Shown piece after piece: positions 43,057 to 48,390 of a stretch of DNA of 48,390 nucleotides. The DNA lies in contig NZ_VIRW01000024.1 in NCBI RefSeq assembly GCF_009760905.1, positions 1 through 48,390 of the forward strand, given 5' to 3'. This stretch comes from Chitinibacter sp. GC72 (GTDB lineage Bacteria; Pseudomonadota; Gammaproteobacteria; Burkholderiales; Chitinibacteraceae). The notes beneath the pieces were generated by a model. That model did not search any database, had not been told where the DNA came from, and saw only the letters and a program-made list of their open reading frames with translations. The translations under genes were made by a program, and so were the position numbers. Positions within the stretch are counted from its first letter, which is position 1, and every line of letters starts with the position of its first letter.

Positions 43057-43404
43057 CTCTGCAAATAAGTAACTTATGCTGACAGAAGTAAACGACCTGC
43101 AGCTGAAGTTGAACCAAAACGTTCTATGGTAGTCCATCACCATCGGCTTTAACGTTAGTGTTCGCATCAGCGAAATCATCCGATAGCCACCCAGCCATTC
43201 TTAACAGCGTTTTTTGCGCTCCGGTTAGGCTGGGTGAACAGCACTTTTTTGCCAGCCATTCATTCCCCAGCACTTCTTGATCGCCATGCCCAGTGGCGCA
43301 TTAAGGCAAGAAATATACTCGCGCACTTGAGCAATTCACCCTGCTTTTGGTCTTGCTGGGCTATGCTGGATGAGGTTGTTTACTCCAGTACAGCGAAGGC
43401 AAAT
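43057..43404. other. Gap before the EAL gene with a spaced inverted repeat
   Basis: About 350 bases. CACCCAGCC (43188-43196) and GGCTGGGTG (43228-43236) are a 9-base inverted repeat separated by 31 bases. The EAL frame is open back to a GTG at 43234, inside the right arm. No other gene is visible. Confidence 0.5.
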
Positions 43405-44193
43405 ATGGAACTCAAACACAGCAAAGCCATCTTTAGCGAACCATTCAAGCCGATTGCTTGCGATCAGTGCCGCAATCTTGAAGATCTGGGTTTTGAATTT
43501 ACGATGGCTTTTCAACCGATCTGGGATACCGATTTGCAGCGCCCTTTCGCTTATGAGGCTTTGGTCAGGGGCATGCATGGCGAGCCTGCTTACAGCATTC
43601 TGGAGCAAGTGAACGATGGCAACCGCTATCGTTTTGATCAGGCGTGCCGGGTTAAAGCCATTGAGCTGGCCTCCAGGCTGGGGCTGCAAAATCAAACCGA
43701 TTGCCTGCTCTCGATCAACTTCCTACCCAATGCGGTGTATCGCCCCGAAACCTGCATTCGCGCCACGCTGGAGGCCTCAGAGCGATTCCGCTTTCCAACC
43801 AGTCGGCTGATGTTTGAAGTGACCGAAGGGGAAAGGGTCAATGATAGCGAGCATCTGGCCGGTATCTTTGAGGCCTACCGGCGGCGTGGCTTTACCACGG
43901 CGATTGATGATTTTGGTGCTGGCTATTCGGGCTTGAATTTGCTGGCGGAATTTCAGCCCGATGTGATCAAGATTGATATGGAATTAACACGGGGGATTGA
44001 TCACAGCGCCAGCCGTCAGGCTATTCTGGCGGGCATTTTGCTGACCTGCTCCCGGCTGAACATCAAGGTGATTGCAGAAGGCGTAGAAACCGAAGCCGAA
44101 TACCGCACGCTCACTGAGATGGGCGTGCATCTGATTCAGGGCTACTACTTCGCCCGGCCGGAAATTGATAATCTGCCGCTGGCGATTCGTTAG
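43405..44193 (+). CDS. EAL-domain cyclic di-GMP phosphodiesterase
   Basis: About 262 residues, essentially a single EAL domain. Motifs: FAYEALVRG (the EAL triad), LSINFLPNAVY (Asn metal ligand), LMFEVTEGERV (Glu), AIDDFGAGYSGLNLL (DDFG(A/T)G loop) and IKIDMELTRGI, IAEGVETEAEY and IQGYYFARP. All metal and catalytic residues appear present, so hydrolysis of cyclic di-GMP is likely. A short N-terminal piece has CDQCRNL, a possible cysteine pair. GAAGG precedes ATG 43405; the frame extends to GTG 43234, but the extra peptide looks unlike a domain. It could counteract the cyclase at 8904. Confidence 0.92.
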   Translation: MELKHSKAIFSEPFKPIACDQCRNLEDLGFEFTMAFQPIWDTDLQRPFAYEALVRGMHGEPAYSILEQVNDGNRYRFDQACRVKAIELASRLGLQNQTDCLLSINFLPNAVYRPETCIRATLEASERFRFPTSRLMFEVTEGERVNDSEHLAGIFEAYRRRGFTTAIDDFGAGYSGLNLLAEFQPDVIKIDMELTRGIDHSASRQAILAGILLTCSRLNIKVIAEGVETEAEYRTLTEMGVHLIQGYYFARPEIDNLPLAIR

Positions 44194-44204
44194 CGCAGTG
44201 ATGA

Positions 44205-44522
44205 TCACTCCGCCAATACATGCCTCACCTGCCCGTCACCATAGGTTTTGAGCACTTGCGCGATAATCACCTGATAACCGCCCAGCCATTCGGTATAGCG
44301 TTTTTTCGCTTCGATGTGCTTGGGGTGGGCGATCAGCTCTTTCAGACCGGCCTCGGATTTCCAGTAATACACATTGGCGATGCGACCCGTTTTCGGGTCT
44401 TCCCACGCTTCTTCGCCGATATAACCGGTTGATTCTTTGGCGGCCGTGGCAATCAGCGCGTCGAGCGCGTGAAACTCATCGTCGTATTCTTTCGCTGTGA
44501 AAATAAAAGTGGCTGAATACAT
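44205..44522 (-). CDS. Antibiotic biosynthesis monooxygenase (ABM)-domain protein
   Basis: 105 residues of the small dimeric ABM/heme-degrading-like fold. MYSATFIFTAKEYDDEFHALDALIATAAKES opens the first strand and helix, GYIGEEAWEDPKTGRIANVYYWKSEAGLKELIAHPKHIEAKKRYTEWLGGY is the core with the conserved YYWKS and HP.H segment. The general function is quinol or small-molecule oxidation, often in stress responses; the substrate is unknown. GAGG precedes the ATG at 44522. Confidence 0.85.
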   Translation of the reverse strand: MYSATFIFTAKEYDDEFHALDALIATAAKESTGYIGEEAWEDPKTGRIANVYYWKSEAGLKELIAHPKHIEAKKRYTEWLGGYQVIIAQVLKTYGDGQVRHVLAE

Positions 44523-44535
44523 CAATACCTCGCCC

Positions 44536-44582
44536 CGTATATGAATGAAGGCCATATAAAATATGGCCTTCGGACAAATACC
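44536..44582. repeat. 47-bp element copy with one end mismatch and perfect central hairpin
   Basis: The left end is CGTAT (44536) and the right end ATACC at 44578, followed by CT. Its centre is a perfect 11-bp stem, GAAGGCCATAT (44547-44557) with ATATGGCCTTC (44561-44571), loop AAA. The hairpin midpoint (44559) coincides exactly with the midpoint of the element. Confidence 0.8.
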
Positions 44583-44624
44583 CTATTGGCGGGTTACGGC
44601 TTCGCCTAACCCACCCTACCAAGT

Positions 44625-46757
44625 TTACTCTTCGTCGCGGGGTTTGCCGCCACCGAGTAGTGCTGCCGTTGGCGCTGAGCGGCGGCGCTGGCCGCCGTGG
44701 CCTTCGGAATGCGGTGTATGTGTTTGCGGCTTGCGCTGATCGGTGCGGCGGGTATCGCTGGCGAGAGAGCGGCCATCGCGGGCTGGCGGGCGACCGTCGC
44801 GCACCTGTGGACGACCGCCACGGGTATCAGTGCGAGCACCATCGCGCCCTGCCGGACGCGGGCCTCGGCTGCTGTCACTGCGTGAACCGCCACGGCCGCC
44901 TGTTTCCGGTTTGTCGTAATACCCGCCTTGACGCGGGATCGGCGGGAAGCCGCCCTGCGTCGACGCGGCATTGCCGCCGTTGCCGAAGCGAGGGCCGCGC
45001 GCCGGGCGCTGCATCAGCTCGGGTGGCAAGGCATTGGCATTCGACATTGGCTGGCGTTCGTCATAATTCTCACGCGGACCACGACCAGACGTGCCTTCCG
45101 CACGAGGGCGACGTGCTTCGTTGCCACGCCCTTCGCTACGTGGGCCACGTTCCTGACGAGGCGCACCATCACGCGGTGCCCGCTCTTGGCGTGGCGCGCG
45201 TTGTGGCTGATCGCCATCAATACGCACTTCACCAGCCGGACGACGACCACGGCCACGAGCCTGACCTTCGCGTGGCTGCCCTTCTCGCTGCTGACGTGCA
45301 CGCGCTGGCGACGATTCACCGTCAACACTGGCAGCTTCTGCACTACCTTCGGGACGACGGCGAGCCTGTCCACTGCGTGGGCTGCGCTGTGCTTTGCTCT
45401 CGGCTTCGGCTTTTTTCGCCGCCATCACTTTAGCGACTTCTTCGGACGTCGCACCGGCAGCGAGCATGGCATCTTTTTCCGCTTGCAGCGCTTCGGCATT
45501 GCCTTTATTCCAACCCTTAGGCGGGCGCGAATTGGTGTTGGTACGCGGTGTACGTGGTGGGCGATCACGACCGAGGCCACCGCGCACGATAGGTTCAGGC
45601 TTCACAGTCAGATCGGCTTCAAAGCCCGGAACGATAAATTTCGGGATGCTTTGCTTGGTCAGCTTTTCGATGTCGGCGAGGAATTTCAGTTCATCGACAC
45701 AGACGAGTGACAGCGCTTCGCCAGTACAACCAGCGCGACCAGTACGACCGATACGGTGAACGTAGTCTTCGGAAATATTCGGCAATTCAAAATTAACGAC
45801 GTGCGGCAATTCTTCGATATCCAGACCACGCGCGGCGATGTCGGTCGCGACAAGCACTTGCAGCTCACCGGTCTTGAATTGCGCCAAAGCGGCGGTGCGG
45901 GCGTTCTGGCTCTTATTGCCGTGAATCGCCATCGCGGTAATGCCGTCTTTGTTCAGTTTTTCCGCTACACGGTTACATGCGTGTTTGGTGCGCATAAACA
46001 CCAGCACCTGATGCCAATCGCCTTCTTTGATCAGATGCGTCAGCAGCGGTAGTTTTTTATCGCGATCAACCAGATGTACGCGCTGGCTGACCAGCTCATT
46101 GGTCGTATTACGGCGCGCCACTTCGATCAGCGCCGGGTTATTGAGCAGCTTGTCGGCCAGCTCTTTGATTTCGTCGCTAAACGTCGCTGAGAACAGCAAG
46201 TTTTGACGCTCGGCAGGAACCAGTTTCAATACTTTTTTAATGTCGTGGATAAAGCCCATATCGAGCATACGATCGGCTTCGTCCAGCACCAGAATTTCCA
46301 CCGCCGACAAATCGACAGTTTGCTGGCCAACGTGATCGAGCAAGCGGCCCGGCGTGGCAACCAGAATATCCAGCGGCGAATGCAGGCGACGGTGTTGCGG
46401 TTTGATATTCACACCGCCAAACATCACCATCGACGTGTACGGCAGGTATTTGCCATAGGTTTTAACGGATTCTTCCACCTGCGCGGCGAGTTCACGCGTC
46501 GGGGTCAGGATCAGCACGCGCGGCGCGCCTTTCTGGCTGGTTGGTGCGCCTTTTTCAACCAGGCGCTGCAAAATCGGCAAGGTAAAGCCAGCGGTTTTAC
46601 CGGTACCGGTTTGTGCTGCGGCGAGCAAATCGCCGCCTAAAATCACTTGAGGGATGGCCTGTGCTTGAATCGGTGTCGGGGTGGTGTAACCGGTTTCAGC
46701 AACAGCGCGCAATAGCGGCTCGGCCAATTTTAAATCGGCAAAAGTCAGTTCAGACAT
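44625..46757 (-). CDS. rhlE: DEAD-box RNA helicase RhlE
   Basis: 710 residues. The helicase core (about 1-370) has the Q motif, AQTGTGKT (about 47-54), [43 protein letters not shown] and HRIGRTGR. The last about 320 residues are long, low-complexity and rich in Arg, Gly and Pro, with repeated RG, GRG and RPPARDGR-like units, and should be disordered and RNA-binding. It unwinds RNA in ribosome assembly or cold response. The start at 46757 (MSELTFADL) is chosen because the longer frame has no family match. Upstream is a candidate promoter. Confidence 0.95.
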   Translation of the reverse strand: MSELTFADLKLAEPLLRAVAETGYTTPTPIQAQAIPQVILGGDLLAAAQTGTGKTAGFTLPILQRLVEKGAPTSQKGAPRVLILTPTRELAAQVEESVKTYGKYLPYTSMVMFGGVNIKPQHRRLHSPLDILVATPGRLLDHVGQQTVDLSAVEILVLDEADRMLDMGFIHDIKKVLKLVPAERQNLLFSATFSDEIKELADKLLNNPALIEVARRNTTNELVSQRVHLVDRDKKLPLLTHLIKEGDWHQVLVFMRTKHACNRVAEKLNKDGITAMAIHGNKSQNARTAALAQFKTGELQVLVATDIAARGLDIEELPHVVNFELPNISEDYVHRIGRTGRAGCTGEALSLVCVDELKFLADIEKLTKQSIPKFIVPGFEADLTVKPEPIVRGGLGRDRPPRTPRTNTNSRPPKGWNKGNAEALQAEKDAMLAAGATSEEVAKVMAAKKAEAESKAQRSPRSGQARRRPEGSAEAASVDGESSPARARQQREGQPREGQARGRGRRPAGEVRIDGDQPQRAPRQERAPRDGAPRQERGPRSEGRGNEARRPRAEGTSGRGPRENYDERQPMSNANALPPELMQRPARGPRFGNGGNAASTQGGFPPIPRQGGYYDKPETGGRGGSRSDSSRGPRPAGRDGARTDTRGGRPQVRDGRPPARDGRSLASDTRRTDQRKPQTHTPHSEGHGGQRRRSAPTAALLGGGKPRDEE

Positions 46758-47092
46758 TGAATATTCCTGCTGCGGCCTATCGCGGGCGCGATACCAATCC
46801 AGGGCAGGTTGAGGTAAATTGAAGAGAGAGGCCGGGTGACAGGACGTCAAAACCACGGCGCGCCGATTGGTTGGGCGCTAAAACTCGGATTCTACAGAGT
46901 ATTTAGCCGAAAAAACAAACGCTGTATGCAAAAAAACGTTCTTTTTGCGGTTTATTTGATCAAAGGTTAACCAAAAACCGTGCCAAGTGTGTCGATTCCA
47001 CTGTACAGCCTCAACTGCAACGTAAGATGTAAGGTGCTGTCTTACGCACAGTGAACGCGTTAAACTACTGTTTTTTCTGCCGCAGTATGCTC
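46758..47092. other. Divergent promoter region of rhlE and yaeQ
   Basis: About 335 bases. For rhlE (minus strand) there is a candidate -35 TTGTTT (46913-46918), 18-base spacer and -10 TAGAAT (46889-46894), leaving a leader of about 125 nt. CGTAAG (47021-47026) and CTTACG (47041-47046) are a short inverted repeat before yaeQ. No gene is visible. Confidence 0.45.
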
Positions 47093-47653
47093 ATGGCCCT
47101 CAAATCCACCGTTTTCAAAGCCGAGCTCAGCATCACCGATATGGATCGCAATTACTATGCGACGCATCATCTGACGCTAGCTCGCCACCCGTCCGAAACC
47201 GATGAGCGCATGATGTTGCGCCTTGTCGCCTTCGCCCAGCACGCCAGTGAAAGCCTGGAGCTAACACGCGGCCTGTGCGCTGACGACGAGCCTGACATCT
47301 GGCAAATGGATCTGACTGGCGCCATCGAGCAATGGATAGACCTGGGCATGCCCGACGAAAAGCGCATCAAAAAAGCCTGCGGGCGCTCGAACGAGGTGTG
47401 GATTTACGCCTATGGCGCGCGGGTCGTCGATATCTGGTTTGACGGCATCAAAGGCCAGCTCACCCGTTTTGATCATTTGAACGTCGTTGGCGTCGATGCC
47501 GAGACTTTGGCTGAACTGGCCAAAATGACCGAGCGCACGATGCAATTGCAATTCACGATTCAGGACGGCCAGACTTGGATATCAGACAATACGCACAATG
47601 TGCTGGTTGAGCCTCGGCCACTGCTGCGCATGGGGCAGATCGTCAACCAATAA
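47093..47653 (+). CDS. yaeQ: YaeQ family protein
   Basis: 186 residues matching YaeQ along its length: MALKSTVFKAELSITDMDRNYY at the start, TLARHPSETDERMMLRLVAFA, GLCADDEPDIWQMDLTG, WIDLGMPDEKRIKKACGRS and MQLQFTIQDGQTWIS near the end. The family has a PD-(D/E)XK nuclease-like core (acidic residues in DEPDIW region) but no proven activity. The start at 47093 is taken because the family begins there; the extension to 47051 has no match. Confidence 0.95.
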   Translation: MALKSTVFKAELSITDMDRNYYATHHLTLARHPSETDERMMLRLVAFAQHASESLELTRGLCADDEPDIWQMDLTGAIEQWIDLGMPDEKRIKKACGRSNEVWIYAYGARVVDIWFDGIKGQLTRFDHLNVVGVDAETLAELAKMTERTMQLQFTIQDGQTWISDNTHNVLVEPRPLLRMGQIVNQ

Positions 47654-47659
47654 CCTATA

Positions 47660-47706
47660 GGTATATGAACACAGCGCAATTTGTACCTTGTTTACCGAGC
47701 AATACC
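47660..47706. repeat. 47-bp GGTAT-N37-ATACC element, copy 12
   Basis: GGTAT at 47660 and ATACC at 47702, followed by CC. It occupies almost the whole gap between yaeQ and the FKBP gene and ends five bases before the AAGGAT ribosome site of the latter. Confidence 0.85.
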
Positions 47707-47724
47707 CCACCAAAGGATATTCCA

Positions 47725-48129
47725 ATGAAATCTCTGTTTGCTGCCCTGCTTGTTGCAGGCTTGAGCTTGAGCGCCCATGCGGCCGAGACGGCCAAAACCA
47801 TCAAAACCGAATCGGGCATTGAAATTACCATGCTCAAGGAAGGCAAAGGCGCGGCACCGAAGGCGCTCGATACCGTGAGCGTGCATTACCGTGGCACTTT
47901 GCCTGATGGCAAGGAATTCGATAGCTCGTACAAACGTGGCCAGCCAGCGACTTTCCCGCTGGCGCGCGTGGTGCCGTGCTGGACCGAAGGCGTGCAGAAA
48001 ATTAAAGAAGGCGGCAAGGCCAAGCTGGTTTGCCCGCCGAAGCTGGCCTACGGCGAGCGGGGTGTACCCGGTGTGATTCCGCCAAACGCCACGCTGATTT
48101 TTGAAGTGGAACTGTTGAAAATCATGTAA
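47725..48129 (+). CDS. Exported FKBP-type peptidyl-prolyl isomerase
   Basis: 134 residues with a signal peptide (SLFAALLVAGLSLSAHA-AET) and one FKBP domain (about 30-134): VSVHYRGTLPDGKEFDSSYKRGQPATFPL, WTEGVQKIKEGGKAKLVCPP, LAYGERGVPGVIPPNATLIFEVELL. The active-site pocket residues (Tyr, Asp and Phe in VHYRG..FDSS, and the Ile/Pro of GVIPPN) are present. It should fold periplasmic proteins. AAGGAT precedes the ATG at 47725. It lies downstream of yaeQ with a repeat copy between. Confidence 0.95.
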   Translation: MKSLFAALLVAGLSLSAHAAETAKTIKTESGIEITMLKEGKGAAPKALDTVSVHYRGTLPDGKEFDSSYKRGQPATFPLARVVPCWTEGVQKIKEGGKAKLVCPPKLAYGERGVPGVIPPNATLIFEVELLKIM

Positions 48130-48192
48130 GTTGGTAGGCAAGCGTTTTGTATGCGTACGGCGTGACCACCTCGCCAGTTGCATCGAAATGAA

Positions 48193-48390
48193 CTAGCCGC
48201 GCAGCGGCAACAACTCATCAATCCTGCTATTCGGCCAGGTAGGGAGTTTTTCCAGCGTGTCCTTCAGCCATTCTGATGGCTCAATGCCATTCAGTTTAGC
48301 CGTCGCCAATAAACTTTGGATGGCGGCTGCGCGTTTGCCGGCGCGTTCGCTGCCCGCGAATAGCCAATTCTTTTTGCCAATCGCAATCGG
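48193..48390 (-). pseudogene. IS66-family transposase, C-terminal end (partial at window edge)
   Basis: The minus strand from the window edge encodes 65 residues that match the C-terminal end of IS66 transposases (TnpC): GKKNWLFAGSERAGKRAAAI, QSLLATAKLNGIEPSEWLKD and LEKLPTWPNSRIDELLP, then stop at 48193-48195. The rest lies outside the window, so intact or not cannot be told. A possible insertion-sequence end GTATGCGTACGGCGTGACC begins at 48149, 20 bases after the FKBP stop; this is a guess. Confidence 0.85.

Noticed and set aside
44483-44529. CGTAT...ATACC pair at the correct spacing at the start of the ABM monooxygenase gene
   Set aside because: It overlaps a genuine copy only seven bases away, has an end mismatch and encodes the conserved protein start.
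1-48390. CRISPR arrays, tRNA genes, prophage or toxin-antitoxin modules
   Set aside because: No regularly spaced direct repeats, cloverleaf-like tRNA sequences, phage structural genes or paired small toxin and antitoxin genes were seen on either strand.

Overview
The window comes from a Gram-negative betaproteobacterium, most likely of the order Neisseriales and plausibly Chitinibacteraceae-like. Three things point there: the 16S rRNA 5' end at the left edge, the rRNA leader with a betaproteobacterial boxA, and gene content that includes two secreted enzymes carrying paired chitin-binding (CBM5/12) modules on Pro/Thr linkers. This placement is inferred from sequence recognition only; no search was run. 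Genes are dense and mostly housekeeping or environmental-response functions. There is no prophage, CRISPR array or tRNA. One truncated IS66-type transposase sits at the right edge.

Layout. 1-543: start of an rRNA operon running leftwards, with its leader and promoter. 544-3821: rhodanese / PaiB-like / GNAT operon, divergent from a MocR-type regulator that carries a frameshift. 3917-6456: secreted GH16-type enzyme with two chitin-binding modules, divergent from an AraC regulator. 6585-10364: AGCS amino-acid symporter, ecotin, membrane diguanylate cyclase. 10542-13962: modABC molybdate transporter operon with two extra genes inserted, one of them AT-rich. 14192-19524: poly-HAMP chemoreceptor, secreted subtilase with chitin-binding modules, and a stand-alone propeptide-like lipoprotein. 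19837-24927: SDR, membrane protein, AraC, EamA exporter, M14-type peptidase, UppP. 24928-29617: a candidate small RNA gene, dciA, M23 peptidase, secA. 30031-34303: periplasmic binding-like protein, PilU, a 266-bp inverted-repeat element, NemR-like regulator and YqhD-like dehydrogenase. 34545-37354: YtrA-type GntR / ABC ATPase / permease / GIN-domain operon. 37470-48129: TraB/GumN protein, Fur-boxed TonB receptor, TerB-like, MTHFR-like, an AT-rich secreted orphan, EAL phosphodiesterase, ABM monooxygenase, RhlE helicase, YaeQ and an FKBP isomerase.

The most unusual signal is a dispersed 47-bp element of the form GGTAT-N37-ATACC, usually extended to GGGTAT...ATACCCC. I found twelve copies with perfect ends at exactly the same spacing and three degenerate intergenic copies. 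They lie in nearly every second intergenic gap and in three cases run into coding sequence. Ends and length are fixed, the interior is variable but imperfectly palindromic, and I do not recognise it as any named repeat family.
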